The translations under genes and the position numbers were made by a program. DNA of 64,000 bases from Bathynomus jamesi (Eukaryota; Arthropoda; Malacostraca; Isopoda; Cirolanidae): NCBI GenBank assembly GCA_023014485.1, contig JAJOZX010006137.1, forward strand, positions 188,501 through 252,500, written 5' to 3'. The notes under the pieces are model-generated. The model was not told the origin of the DNA, made no database searches, and was given only the letters and a program-made list of their open reading frames with translations. Below, in pieces: positions 23,224 to 34,437 of this stretch (within the stretch, counting starts at the first letter, position 1; each line of letters opens with the position of its first letter).

Positions 23224-23391
23224 CGGTCTGGAGGGCCAGAAACTGGCTCAGCACTCAGGCCAGACGAATGCAGCATTGCGCTAACTCCTAAATTATTATT
23301 AATCAGTATCATCGGAAGTCGAACCCTCGGCTTCGGTGTATTTACTTCGCTTATAGGAAAACGGCGTTACCCCCTCAACTATGGGCGTTGG
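23186..23391 (-). mobile_element. SINE, copy 4
   Basis: The (ATT)n tail appears on the plus strand as (AAT)n at 23187-23222. Then follow the body (AACTGGCTCAGCACT), the B-box complement GTCGAACCC and the head near 23391. Same family as copy 3, with head mutations (CCCCTCAACTATGGGCG). Confidence 0.87.
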
Positions 23392-23949
23392 TGACAAAAG
23401 AAATAAATATAAAATACTACAGAATCAGTCAGGAATAATTTTATCAAAATATAAATATAGTTTTGTGCGCTCATTTCACTCTCGCGGTGCTCTGGTATAT
23501 CAAAGAGAAATGAAGGAACGACTCGGCACAAATAAAAAATACCTTCATCGTCCCAGAACCAAAACCAAAACCAAAATAAAACCGAAACCAAAACAAACCC
23601 AAAACAGAAAACAAAACAAAATATTCAAATCCGACTACCAAAAAAAATGTGAAACAACCCCAGATGTCAAAACTGGATGAGGATTCCTTTTGCTCAGAAA
23701 ATGTTAGTCGATATGTTTTTTTTTTCTCCAGCACTGCGCGTGAAGAAGAAAACAAAGGGGAAACAAGGGGAAACTCCCTTTTATACCTTTTCCAGAAGAT
23801 CTGGGTTATGCCATAAAATAAAGTGAGGTCGGAAACGTTCTATGTTCGATCGCCTTTCCGTTGGGTTGATAGCGGGATTTTGTGATATACACTTTCATTT
23901 AATTTTTATCTCTTTGTCTATCTCTCTTTATTATATATTTCCCTATTTA
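23392..23949. other. unassigned, A/C-rich patch
   Basis: A low-complexity AACCAAAACC patch spans about 23,558-23,625. The frames through it on both strands are compositional. Confidence 0.5.
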
Positions 23950-24529
23950 CAGTGGCGCTCATAAGTATTCGTAGAGAGAAATACTTCAGTTATATTCGTC
24001 CTTATCTTTTGTACCATGCTTTGAATAGTTACGAAAAGTTTACGCTTCGTTTGGAAATTTTTAACAAGTAAAAAAGTTTAGTTCGACTCCAACAAATAAT
24101 GTAAAACATCAAAGAATTTGAGGAAAATTAAAAAAAAAGGTAAAAATGGCAAAGTTTTCGTACATTTATTTGCAGAATTATTAATACTTTGTGCGTCCAA
24201 CTTAGGCTTGAAGAATTTAAAAATTTTATCAGTAGTTGGCTGTTTAATGATGAGAGACTATTGGCATTCCTGAATTTTAGAGTTTTCTCTGTAAATCCTC
24301 ATCGAAAATGGATAACTGAGTCGTCGTGGTAAAGAGCTGCCTACACAACTTGAGAGATATATTATTGCTGCACACGGGTCTGAAAAGAGTTATAGGAAGA
24401 TAGGAGAAGAACTTCGAGTTCCATTTACGACGGTTGCTGCAGTTATAAAGAAATAGAAAAGTTTTGGAACAATCAAGACTGTACCAAGGTGTGGACGAAC
24501 TTGCAAGATTTCAGAACGTACAGCTAGAT

Positions 24530-24764
24530 CAGGGATCGGGGAACCGGGGTAAATTACCCCAAATGGGGTAAAAATGAAAATCTCGGGGGTAATGAAGGCT
24601 CAATAAACATATAAATAAAATTGCACAAAAATTTATTATTTAATAAGCGAGGCTAATTATCAAAGTTATATTGTTTTCGAACAAATAATTTCAAGTCTAA
24701 GGGGTAATATCGTTGTACACAAATATATTTTGGGGTAATACCCAAAAAAGTTCGCCGACCACTG
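24530..24764. mobile_element. hAT MITE inside Tc1 copy B
   Basis: Left end CAGGGATCGGGGAAC, right end TTCGCCGACCACTG, with an exact 8-bp duplication AGCTAGAT (24522-24529, 24765-24772). The interior repeats GGGGTAAT/ATTACCCC words. The uninterrupted Tc1 copy A (5.6 kb) provides the empty site. Confidence 0.93.
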
Positions 24765-24870
24765 AGCTAGATGGATTGAAAGAATGGCTGCTGCGAATCC
24801 ACGAGTGACTGACTGCGAGTGATATTTGCCAAATTAACACTTTTAAGATCGATGTTCATCCCTCTACTGG

Positions 24871-25756
24871 GACCAATTCCTTTTATTATTTATATCAATG
24901 ACATCGACGTAGGAATTACCAGTATAATTTTAAAATTTGGAGGCTGATGCCAAACTAGGGGGACAAACAAAATCAGTGGCAGATCGTTTGTAGATTCAAG
25001 AAGACATTAATAAATTACTCGAGTGGGCGGAAATTTGGCAAATAAACTCTAATATAGATAAATGTAAAACAATGCATATCAGTAGAAACAACGTTAAAGA
25101 AAAGTATTTTATGGGCGACAAGACACTAACTAATGTTAGGGAAGAGAAAGATTTAGGTATTATTGTTGCCGACACTCTTAAACCGAGTAAGCAATGTATC
25201 GAAGTTGCCGCAAAAGTAAAGAGAATCTTAGGATTTATTGGTAGATCATTTGAGTTTAAGTTGGAGAAAACAATGCTAACATTAAGTAATTCTTCAGTAC
25301 ACCCCCACCTGGAATACTGCGTTCACTTCTGGTCACCATATTTACGACAGAACATAGAATGGATAGTACAGCTACGGGCTACTAAGATGATTCCTAGACT
25401 TAGAAACAAATCATACGCTGCCCGTTTAGAAATGTTAAATTTATTCGCTTGTCAAATGGCGAATTCGAGGAAATTTAATCTAGGTGTTTAAAATGATTAA
25501 AGGTTTTGATAATGTTGATGCTGAAAAATATTTCACCTTCAGGAATGCAGACAGAACTCGCGGTAATGGTTCCAAGTTAGTGGGTAAACATTTCAATTCT
25601 AATGAAGCTAAACATTTTTTCTTCAATCGTATAGTTAATTTGTGGAATGGACTGTCAGTCAGCGTAGTTCAAAGTAATTCGATCGAATCCTTTAAAAAGA
25701 AAGTAGATGCTTATCTTGCCTTAAAGCCCCAGTTGGAAGCATATTTTAGCGCATAG
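24871..25756 (+). pseudogene. CR1-like RT C-terminal half
   Basis: The sequence gives an FADD-box region (damaged, near 24,940), then from 25072 a clean frame with EKDLGIIVADTLKPSKQC, HPHLEYCVHFWSPYL and ATKMIPRL. A +1 shift near 25,490 leads to MIKGFDNVDAEKYFTFRN, VVQSNSIESFKKKVDAYL and a stop at 25,756. These are the thumb and C-terminal blocks of CR1-type RT and align with the 56.2-56.85 kb LINE. Confidence 0.88.
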
Positions 25757-25973
25757 AAATGTAAAATTTTCACTTTGATTCCCTCCTTTGTACTTTAAAA
25801 TTTTCACTTCATCTTTAAATTTTTTCCTACCTCTCAACCTCTTTTCTCTGCTTTGCTTTGAAATCTTCACTTGTCTTTAAATTTTCTTCCTTCTTTCAAC
25901 CCTCCTTCTTAAATAGACAGCCTCGTTGGGACCAGCCGGTCTGTTGCTGTTTGGTGTCCTTTGTATTCCTTTG
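24871..25973 (+). mobile_element. 5'-truncated CR1-like LINE inside Tc1 copy B
   Basis: Starts abruptly within the RT palm (GPIPFIIYINDIDVG) and runs to a 3' end with a short stem TTGGGACCAGCCGGTC and a tail of CCTTTGTATT repeats, as in CR1 elements, which end in short tandem repeats. The Tc1 sequence ...CTCTACTG / TACTGTACG... rejoins on either side, giving a likely short duplication TACTG. Confidence 0.87.
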
Positions 25974-27286
25974 TACTGTACGTCGTACATTGAGAAACAA
26001 TGGTCTACATGGAAGAGTTGCACGAAGAAAACCTCTCTACGAAAAATGCGCAAAGAAGCTCGTTTAAAGTACGCCAAAGATCATCAAAATGATGGATTTG
26101 CATTCTGGAAGAAAGTTCTGTGGACAGATGAGACCAAAATTGAATTATTCCGGAACAACAGACAACGGTATATTTGGCAAAAATCAAATACTGCATTCAA
26201 GGAAAAGAATATCCTTCCAACGGTTAAACGTGGTGGTGGTGGTGTGCTTCTTTGGGGATACTTTAGTGCTTCTGGTTCAGGAAAGCTTGCTGCCATCAAT
26301 GGAATCTTGAATTCGAAGAAATATCAAGAAAGTTTAGAAGAAAATATATTGCCTTCAGTTTGGGTGTTGCGAATGGGTCGCAGTTGGGTACTGCAACAAG
26401 ATAATGATCCAAAACATAAAAGTAAAAGCACCATTAAATGACTTTAACAAAAGAATTTCAAACTTCTCGAGTGGCCCAGGCAAAGCCCAGATCTCAATTT
26501 AATTGAACATTTATGGTTTGATTTGAAAAAAGCTGTCCGCAAGAGAAACCTTTCGAATCTGAATGAATTGCAACAATTTTCTTTAGAAGAATGGGTTAAA
26601 ATTTCAACTGAGAGATGTTGAAACATTGTAGGGAAATATCCAAAATGAATCATTGAAGTCATTTAAGCAGAAGATGGACACACAAAGTATTAAATAATTT
26701 TGTAAGTAAATGTACAAAAACATTTGCATTTTCACTTCTTTTTTTTATTTTCCTCAAATTCTTTGATGTTTTCCATTATGCAATGTTGGAGTTAAACTAA
26801 ATTTTTATTTGTTAAATTTTTCGAAACGAAAGGTGAACTTTAACTATTCTATGCATGGTACAAAAGATAAGGACGAATATAACCGAACTATTTCTCTGTA
26901 CGAATACTTATGAGCGCCACTGTATCTAATTACCTATCGGTGCTTAAATGCTTAGGAGATTAAACAAGAAAACTGAAAGATTCGTACACAATATCTGCTC
27001 ATTGATCCTACTTTATTCTATCACGTGACGATTTTAAAAATAATTCATATAAAATGTTTTGCCTTTTAAAGCTTAATTTCCAAAAGCAAAACGGTCATAT
27101 AGAATTTTATTTCCATTATTTTTATAAAAAAAGAGACTCATTTTCCCACAACGGGAGGGTAAGGGTGTCCCAGTAGCGTGCAGTCAGGGTAAGCGGGGCC
27201 TACCCAGTTGAAGGTCAAATTACAAAAAGTCAGTATATTACTACAGTAATCGAAAACTAATATAAAGTTATGATGCTTGTATAATA

Positions 27287-27317
<31 letters not shown>

Positions 27318-27375
27318 TGCAGCTACCGCTTACCCTGTGGACACACCCACCGCCGTGACCGGACAGCTCATACCA

Positions 27376-27481
27376 GGACCACACATACCCGGACAACTTA
27401 TACCGGACAACTCAGACCCGGACAACTCATACTTAGGACAACTCATACCTAGGACAACTCATACCTAGGACAACTCATACT
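27376..27481. repeat. 16-bp tandem array, left arm
   Basis: About seven copies of GGACAACTCATACCTA, becoming regular toward 27,480. The same unit recurs inverted at 28,054-28,133. Confidence 0.85.
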
Positions 27482-27654
27482 CTCTCCAACAATTACCACC
27501 CCAATGTTGATCTTTTCATCTATATCCACCCCGAAAGTTTAAACTCTGCAAATTAACCAAAATAAGATAAGAAAACAATAACAACGAATTTATTATTTAT
27601 TGCAAACATATAATAAACAGAGAACCATTATTTACATAGGATAAAATTTGAATG

Positions 27655-27790
27655 CCCGGTTAGGTCAACTGTACACCCTTGACGATTGGTTAGGTTTAGT
27701 CGTGATATTTCGTTAGTTTTAACGAAAATATCACGACTAAACCTAACCAATCGTCAAGGGTGTACAGTTGACCTAACTGGGCATTCAATG
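27655..27790. repeat. near-perfect hairpin with the shared MITE core
   Basis: Arms of about 65-70 bp (CCCGGTTAGGTCAACTGTAC, CGATTGGTTAGGTTTAGTCG) meet at a short loop near 27,717-27,727. It is the most regular copy of the core found in the GG-type MITEs. It is followed by imperfect tandem repeats of GGGCATTCAATGAACCTAAC to about 27,846. Confidence 0.88.
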
Positions 27791-27845
27791 AACCCAACCG
27801 GGTATTCAGTTGACCTAACCGGGCATTCAATGAACCTAACTGGGC

Positions 27846-27884
<39 letters not shown>

Positions 27885-28053
27885 TAACTTGTATGAATTT
27901 TAAATGTTTAAATTTAATTTTTAATTTTACAAAATAAATGTTTTCATTTCAAAATGTTTTCATTAATAACTTGCATGAATTCTAAATGTTTAAATTTAAT
28001 TTTTAATTTTACAAAATAAATGTTTTCAATTTTTCTTTTTTTTTTCTGGTCCT

Positions 28054-28133
28054 ATGTATGAGTTGTCCTAGGTATGAGTTGTCCTAGGTATGAGTTGTCC
28101 TGGTATGAGTTGTCTGGGTATAAACTGTCCTAG
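28054..28133. repeat. 16-bp tandem array, right arm (inverted)
   Basis: About five copies of TAGGTATGAGTTGTCC, the complement of the left-arm unit. Together they form long foldback arms built of tandem repeats, a structure known from Drosophila FB elements. Confidence 0.85.
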
Positions 28134-28163
28134 AACCACCCACCGCACGCAAGTGGGGTGTCC

Positions 28164-28310
28164 CAAGGGTTACCTTGAACCTTAGCATTAACAGGGTAAA
28201 CGGCCAACTCACCCTAACCCAGAAGCCAGCAGGCGGGAGGAAACTAGAACAATATCGTATTACCGCTCAGAATCCGCCACCGTAACCACTGAACTACCGG
28301 GTGTTGATTA
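28164..28310 (-). mobile_element. possible second tRNA-derived SINE, partial
   Basis: On the minus strand the head reads CACCCGGTAGTTCAGTGGTTA, a good tRNA A-box region, but the B box is not clear. The hAT shell inserted next to or within it. Could also be a decayed tRNA pseudogene. Confidence 0.4.
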
Positions 28311-28861
28311 TGTTTACATATTTAACTTATCATTCAGATTCTTGATAACATTGATATGGATAATATTACAATTATTAACAATTACTTTAATATTACCATA
28401 ATTTTAACGTAGAATTTACAATTGTTAATTGGACTACTGATATTTATTTTTTATTTAACTTGATCATCTACACTCTCCAGTATCCCTTCCAGCTGTATAT
28501 GTATAAGTATACTCTTAAGTATATGCACGTATGTTAATTTACTAAGAACCTCAGTACGAGAGATACACTTTCATAATGAATTTGTCTTACTAATTCCGAT
28601 CCATTGTATATAATTTACTGTATAGTTGAGAAGAGACACCTTCGTCCTTTCCAAACTTAGATTCGGTGTTCATGAATTTTTAAGGATTTCATTTCTTAGA
28701 TTCAGTCAAGAAGTTCGCAAAGACTCAAAGTTAACGATAAAATGGTTTTTCCAAACATTTTCTTAGATTCTTTTGTAAACTGTTTGAAGAAGTGAAAGGC
28801 TTTTTAAACAGATTTTTTTATGGTTTTTGTCTAAGATCAGTTTAATTATAATGTTTATATA
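28311..28861. other. unassigned AT-rich sequence
   Basis: No reading frame, repeat or element end that I recognise. Confidence 0.5.
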
Positions 28862-29087
28862 CACGGTGAACCAAAAGTAGGTGGACAGTAGGTTGAATAC
28901 GGTTTGTGTTATATTATATTATAACTATGGTGTTCATTATAACTATGGTGTTTGTGTTATATTATATTAAATATTATAACTAAATTTATTTAAATTTTAT
29001 TTTGTATTATAGTATACAAAAAAATTAAATATGTATTCTCAAAATAAACGTTATCATTTACTGTCCACCTACATTTGGTTCACCCTA
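28862..29087. mobile_element. mariner-type MITE (226 bp)
   Basis: Ends CACGGTGAACCAAAAGTAGG and (complement) TAGGGTGAACCAAATGTAGG are inverted over about 29 bp. TA flanks the element. The interior is AT-rich with a duplicated ACTATGGTGTT segment and codes for nothing. Confidence 0.88.
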
Positions 29088-29529
29088 TATAGATAAATAC
29101 ACCTTCATTACTCTCATTACAAAAATTTCATAGTGATTTGGGATTTTTCAAAAAGTATTTCGTTGGTAATGGTTGGTGTAAATGTTTAATTGCTATATAG
29201 AGAAAAATAGTTGTTATTAAAACCCAATGAATGGTTTTTAGATATACGATAACCAATCCAAATGAAGTATTCAGTCATACGATGATTCCACTAACCATGT
29301 TTTTTTTTCTGGTAACCAACTTAAATGGTTGATGTAGTTATCGCGTATTTGGACTAATTATAGTTGTCAAATGGTTTGTTAGTACAACCAAGTATTATTT
29401 TTTCTTTGGAATCACATTCCAAAGTTCGTAAGCAAATAGTAGCAAGTACTGTAGCAGCAAACACCTTCAAACACCTTCACACACTCACTCCTCTCTAATT
29501 TATGCTAAAGAGATAGCTATTCTTTCTTA

Positions 29530-29695
29530 CCGGAGTGATGCTAGCGTTTTTAAGCGAAGTAAAGACTGAGTTCGGGGTCTCGACTTCCGATGGGGCTGGT
29601 AATAATACTGTAATCTAGAAGTTAGCGCAATGGGTCGCATTAGTCTGGCCTGAGCTTTGTGCCTACTTCTGGCCCTCCTGACTCATATCATTACT
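29530..29695 (+). mobile_element. SINE, diverged copy 5
   Basis: The A-box end is decayed (CTAGCG...TTTTTAAGCGAAGT). The body is clear: TAATCTAGAAGTTAGCGCAA, TGGGTCGCATTAGTCTGGCC, CTTCTGGCCCTCCTGACT. Plus orientation. Confidence 0.78.
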
Positions 29696-29824
29696 CTTAC
29701 CCGAGTAAATTCTCAAAACTTAGCTTCCTCTCCAAACAAGTTCCACTCAAAATTGACATAAGTTGGTTTCAGAAGTTGTTCAAAGATATAAATTTTAATT
29801 TGGTCGCCCTGCAGCAAGAGCAAC

Positions 29825-29827
<3 letters not shown>

Positions 29828-29914
<87 letters not shown>
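29828..29914. repeat. compound (TA)n(TG)n microsatellite
   Basis: About 22 TA units pass directly into about 20 TG units. Predicted frames over it are low-complexity artefacts. Confidence 0.97.
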
Positions 29915-29916
<2 letters not shown>

Positions 29917-30305
29917 CAAAAATATTTCCTCAAACTCTGCAAGAAAAGCAATTATAAACAAGTCTTTATTAGTAGAATCCAATGCTAAAACTAAATAATA
30001 AACTTGTTTTCCTTTTATATTTCATTCATAAAACTTTAATTTCTTTGGTTTATCTAACCAACAACATCTACTTCGTCTTAGTGATGATGTGTTCCACATA
30101 TCACTAATTTAGTTGATAATTCCATCACTTAATCATCACTCATGATACATTTTGTCCCTCTTAACTTTTACGGATGGCATAAATGCGGGCAGTGGTTGAG
30201 GAGGGAATTCTAAGAGTTTTAAGACCATTTCGTAATAAATCAACTTTTCTTCTTTTGCTTAAAGACACTCGATGTCCTTTCCAAATTTGGCTCGTTTTTG
30301 TTATG

Positions 30306-30502
30306 TAATAATAATCACTAATCAGTTAAGAGGGCTAGAAACTGGCACGGTGCTCAAGTCGGACTAATCCGGCCCACTGCTCTAACTCCCGTATTATTAT
30401 TATTATTATTATTACCAGCATCATCGAGAGTCGAACCCCCGACCTCAGTGTATTCACTTCGCTTAGAGGGAAACGGTGTTACCCATTGAGATACAGACGT
30501 AG
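30306..30502 (-). mobile_element. SINE, copy 6
   Basis: Plus-strand view: AAT tail at 30306, body GAGGGCTAGAAACTGGCACGG, ATT run, GTCGAACCCCCGACCTCAG (B box complement), CGCTTAGAGGGAAACGGTGTTA and head ACCCATTGAGATACAGACG. All sections of the consensus are present. Confidence 0.9.
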
Positions 30503-30597
30503 CTTCTGTTTATGTAACTTTAATAGTTATTAAATCACTAAAAGCAACAGAAAAAACAAAAATTTCGAAGTGTCCCAAGTCAGTCTTGCTCTACGGC

Positions 30598-30800
30598 AGT
30601 GGTTCTTAAACTTTTTGACCCCGTTACCCCTTTTCCTGATCTCAACTAATCTCATTACCCCACACAAACTTGCAATGCCGAAGTTGTAAAGAAAGTGGAA
30701 AAATTAATTAATGAAAATAACTGAAATTACCTTTAATGTTGAAATTTTTACCATATTAATACCCCTTTGCGGGTAATTACCCCCAGTTTCAGAACCTCTG
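30598..30800. mobile_element. hAT MITE (203 bp)
   Basis: Ends CAGTGGTTCTTAAAC and (complement) CAGAGGTTCTGAAAC are inverted, with an exact 8-bp duplication CTCTACGG (30590-30597, 30801-30808). The interior has TTACCCC/GGGTAATTACCCCC words shared in style with the 24.5-kb MITE. Confidence 0.94.
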
Positions 30801-31261
30801 CTCTACGGAGTTACCGTCATTTTACGGTAGTATTTTCTTTAATTTTGAAACCCGAAACTCCTTAGTTTTGAGCTACATTTCGTATCCTTCTTTCTTGAAA
30901 ACCTCTGTTAGCATTTTTTGTGAAGGAAAGTGCAAAAGTTTAATATACTTTCTCTATTAGCTAAAGTTTGCGTAGAAATTACATCTTTATCATATATATT
31001 ATTTTAATATATTTTAATATATCTTAACATATTACGTTTTCATTCTTATCCTGAGGCCATTAAAACTAAAGCACTAGTCGGAAATACTAAATATCAAGTA
31101 TGTCTACGTAGCAAGACAGTCCGTAAGCGTTTGGGGTTTAAGCCATTCAGTTAATAAACACGTTATAAATTGCAGTTCTATGAATGGATGGTTAATTTCT
31201 GCAATTGCTTTTCATCCACAAGAAGAAATTAACCCTTAATAATTAGGATTCTGCCTCTACT

Positions 31262-31263
<2 letters not shown>

Positions 31264-31293
<30 letters not shown>

Positions 31294-31440
31294 CAATCAA
31301 TGAAGAGGGCCAGAAAATGGCACATCGTTCATGCCAAACGAATGCGATTCCTGGATTATTATTAGCCAATCCATCGGGAATTGAACTCCGACTTCAGTCC
31401 CTTCGCTTCGCTTATAGGGAAACGGTAATACCCACTCATT
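31264..31440 (-). mobile_element. SINE, copy 7
   Basis: AAT tail (31265-31292), body AGGGCCAGAAAATGGCACAT, decayed B-box complement TTGAACTCC, then CGCTTATAGGGAAACGGTAATA and the head near 31440. Confidence 0.82.
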
Positions 31441-31713
31441 TCTTCAATTTGAATATACGACATATTAATAATTCCTACATAAAGGTTTACTTTAACTGTT
31501 AAGTTTCGTAAATAATTTATTTTTAATTTTCTCGTAAACGATTTTGTTTTCGTTACGAATGTTTTCAATTTGAAAAATAGTGATGAGGTTGTGTTTTCTC
31601 TTTTCTTGTTTGTCGTCTGAAACTTTTGAAGAATTTATTGGGATATCCTTCTAGATGTTTCATTTGATATTTGACGATAAAACTCCCTGAAATGAAGAAA
31701 AACATCCTTTAAA

Positions 31714-31741
31714 ACACACACACACACACACACACACACAA
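31714..31741. repeat. (CA)n microsatellite
   Basis: About fourteen uninterrupted CA units. Confidence 0.95.
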
Positions 31742-31856
31742 ATGAACTTTCAGGAAGAGAAATCGTTATGGAAGGCAAACGATTTCTGTTTATATAAAAC
31801 TACAAATACAAAAATACATTTCTCCCTTTCCAACAAAATTACAGAAAACAATCTCC

Positions 31857-32369
31857 GGATAATCTCTAGGAGCGCTCCATTTTTCAATATTAAACATACA
31901 CTCATAAAACATATACCATTTGAAAGCTCACATTTTTCTGAGTCTAAAAATGTAGTAATCCAAAAGTATTAATAGCAAATAAAAAGTAACGATTTAATTA
32001 ATTGTTTGACGCGTGACGTCATTAACTACATTATAAAGGTTGGCTAAGTTATAAATCTTCAGTCTGTGTTGTAAGATGGTATTTTTGGTAATTGTTACGC
32101 TAACCTAACCTAACATGAACATTGAATATGTTATTACATTATCATTTGTATAATTTAGGTCTCGGGGGTACGGGGGCGGAGCCCCCGTAAAGATCACGCA
32201 TCACAAATTGATCGGTATAGGGTTTTATATTTAAACCGTGTTACTTTTTATTTGCTATTGATACTTTTGGGTTACTACATTTTTAGACTCAGAAAAATGT
32301 GAGCTTTCAAATGGTATGTTTTATGAGTGTGTTTAATATTGAAAAATGGAGCGCTCCTTGAGATTTACC
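31857..32369. mobile_element. GG-type palindromic MITE with ~135-bp arms (copy 3)
   Basis: Ends GGATAATCTCTAGGAGCG and (complement) GGTAAATCTCAAGGAGCG start nearly identical inverted arms (ATTTTTCAATATTAAACA, TGAGTCTAAAAATGTAGTAA). The flanks CAATCTCC (31849-31856) and TAATCTCC (32370-32377) match at 7 of 8. The middle has CTAACCTAACCTAACATG and a GC hairpin GGGGGCGGAGCCCCC near 32175. It lacks the GATTGGTTAGG core of the other GG-type copies. Confidence 0.82.
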
Positions 32370-32377
32370 TAATCTCC

Positions 32378-33656
32378 TTCTGTATACTATGTTTCCTCCG
32401 GTAATTAAGGTAACCAATTAGGGCTCTACACTTAAACAGGTATGTGAAAAAAAAATTTATATTTGTGTCTGCGGGTTTGCCGCCCGAACGTAGGAATTCG
32501 ACGATGGCCTGAATCCAATTGGAGGGTCCCCTTGAAGATGGAAGTGTATCAGTAAGAAGTGTCGACAGCTTCACTCTGGGAGTTATGGAACCAAGAAGAA
32601 CACTTCTCGAGTTATAATCTATTCTCGTTGACACCCTCAGCTTTACAATAAATTTTCCTTTTTTTTTTGTTTACTACTTTTACCTCAAACAATTACGTCG
32701 TTGTCTTGGAATGTTACGTTCGAGTAAAATGTCTGACTCTTTGGTAAGGTAATATGTATAATTTATACATAGAATTCGCTAGCCAAATATTTACTGTGAA
32801 TGTAAACTCACTTCTGTGATTTAATTAATTCTGACAAATTTCACAGGTGACAATGAACAAATTTAATTAAAAAAATTTTTAGTTAAGTTTAATTTATTCA
32901 TTAATTCGATATTTTTTCCTTTAGAAGTGAAATGTAAATATTTCTTTAGCTAGGTGTCGTGTAAAAGTCCTTAATTTCTATTTTACTCCACTCTGCCTTA
33001 TTTTCATTCTTAATATTTATTTTACACTGATTTCTGTATTCTGTAAAACGGCAGATGGGTAGAGTGGCCGCCACTGGACTCAACGCGAGCTGCGGGAGAG
33101 CCATTTTTAGTAACAAGAGGGAAGATTCGAATAAATACAATTTCGCTATTTACCGGTTTATTTTAATTAGGACAATAATAATAACGGGGGAAAGCGAGCT
33201 TGAAATTCATAATTTAACACTGGATCGTGGAGGAAACCCTAAGTTAAATAAATTTTAAATCACAAATCACATTTTTAACACAACGACCTTCCTCAGGGAC
33301 CCCCAAAACGAGACTCGCGAACAAGGTTCTTTTTTAAAATCTCGTTGATCTACCCTCCCTTGGCCGCCTCCTTCACAAAAGTAACGGTTATGATGTTTGG
33401 TTCCATTTTAAAATAATTCTCTTTGAAACTTTTACATTAACATTCAATAATTTTATTCCTTTTTAAAATAATTCGTAACAATTAATAATAATCATTAGCA
33501 ATTTCATATTCGAATTCAACACACGATATAGGACTTAAAGTCAACCCTTCAAACTATGGATAACAATAACGGTAACTAAATCGAATGACTAAATTAAAGG
33601 AAAGTTAAAACAGAATAAAGTTACAGATTTACTGTTCTTAAATTTACTACTGCAGC
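32378..33656. other. unassigned sequence
   Basis: No supported gene. Short frames (32365-32634 minus, 33055-33258 plus) show no recognisable domain. Confidence 0.5.
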
Positions 33657-33887
33657 TAAGGTGTCCACTGTCCATGCGTCCCGGTTTTCCGGGACATTTT
33701 GTTTTGCTTTTACATATTTTAAGAGTTATTAATTATATACTATGCGAATGTGAAATTATAAGGTGTGTATTATTATATTTTGTATTCATTTACTCTGTTA
33801 AAAAGTGTTTTCAAAACAAGCCTATAGGCCATAGGGCATAGATCCGCCCCTGTCCCAGTTTTTCCAAGCACAAATCTGGACACCCTA
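33657..33887. mobile_element. hAT MITE (231 bp)
   Basis: Ends TAAGGTGTCCA and TGGACACCCTA are inverted. The flanks ACTGCAGC and ACTGCAAC match at 7 of 8 positions. A CGTCCCGGTTTTCCGGGACA hairpin lies near the left end and CTGTCCCAGTTTTTCC near the right. Confidence 0.85.
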
Positions 33888-34011
33888 ACTGCAACAGAGG
33901 TTTAATAATTTCTAAGAGGATGTAGCGTCACTAAACAATCGGGCACGCAGCCTGCGTTGACAAAGTATAGGGGAAGGCAAAGAACCTCGTCATCGACGTT
34001 CCCATGGTTTA

Positions 34012-34224
34012 GGCGCCGTTCAAAAATTACGTCACGCTATTTTTACTAAAACCTGACACCCCCCACCCCTTGTAACGTTCCGTAACGTGTGAGGTGTGGG
34101 GTGGGGGAAGTGTTCCATAACATCTTAGGTGGGGTGTGATATAGCGTTACAGAACGACGTTCCTGGGGGATCTGGGGTGTCAAGTTTTGGCAAAAATAGT
34201 GTTACGTAATTTTTGAACGGCCCC
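34012..34224. mobile_element. PIF/Harbinger-like MITE (213 bp)
   Basis: Ends GGCGCCGTTCAAAAATTACG and (complement) GGGGCCGTTCAAAAATTACG begin arms of about 50 bp. TTA flanks both sides (34009-34011, 34225-34227). A 3-bp TTA duplication fits PIF/Harbinger, and the assignment is inferred from ends and TSD only. Confidence 0.75.
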
Positions 34225-34437
34225 TTACATAACCTCCGGGTAATAAGAGACAATGCAGTTTAAATGCCCCCTCTTATCGGGAGGAGTTTAACAGTAAGCC
34301 CCTATAACAGTACATTACATTAAGAACTGGGTGGAAATACAGGGTGTACATAAAGTCAGGATCTATTTTTGTGAAGCACTTGGAAATTATATGGAATTCA
34401 ATCATAAAATGATAAAGTGGTAACATTTATTAAATAA

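Larger units (their letters stand above)
24310..26640 (+). pseudogene. Tc1 transposase, interrupted
   Basis: The N-terminal HTH part lies at 24310-24529 (SRRGKELPTQL, AAHGSEKSYRKIGEEL). After the hAT MITE, LDGLKEWLLRIHE follows at 24773. After the LINE insert, the catalytic core continues at about 25985: LWTDETKIELFRNN with the first Asp (~26118), VLLWGYFSASGSG (~26243), [11 protein letters not shown] with the second Asp (~26395), and SPDLNLIEHLWF with the Glu (~26490). The spacing fits DD34E. A frameshift near 26,440 and the two insertions make it dead. Confidence 0.88.
23950..26922 (+). mobile_element. Tc1 (DD34E) transposon copy B with two insertions
   Basis: Ends CAGTGGCGCTCATAAGTATT are exactly inverted, with TA duplications at 23948-23949 and 26923-26924. 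Internal sequence matches the 5.0-6.6 kb copy. It is opened by a 235-bp hAT MITE and a ~1.1-kb truncated LINE. Without those it would be about 1.63 kb, a normal Tc1 length. Confidence 0.93.
27171..28155. mobile_element. hAT-type shell containing foldback arrays
   Basis: The left end CAGTAGCGTGCAGTCAGGG and the right end GCACGCAAGTG (complement CACTTGCGTGC) are inverted over about 11 bp. The exact 8-bp duplication GGGTGTCC lies at 27163-27170 and 28156-28163. The interior is a large inverted structure: GGACAACTCATACCTA repeats in opposite orientation at each side, (TA)n tracts and a central hairpin. No transposase is present. Confidence 0.75.

Noticed and set aside
27376..27481. CRISPR-like array of 16-bp repeats
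   Set aside because: Units are directly adjacent without unique spacers and have an inverted partner array. This is a foldback-type tandem repeat in a eukaryotic context.
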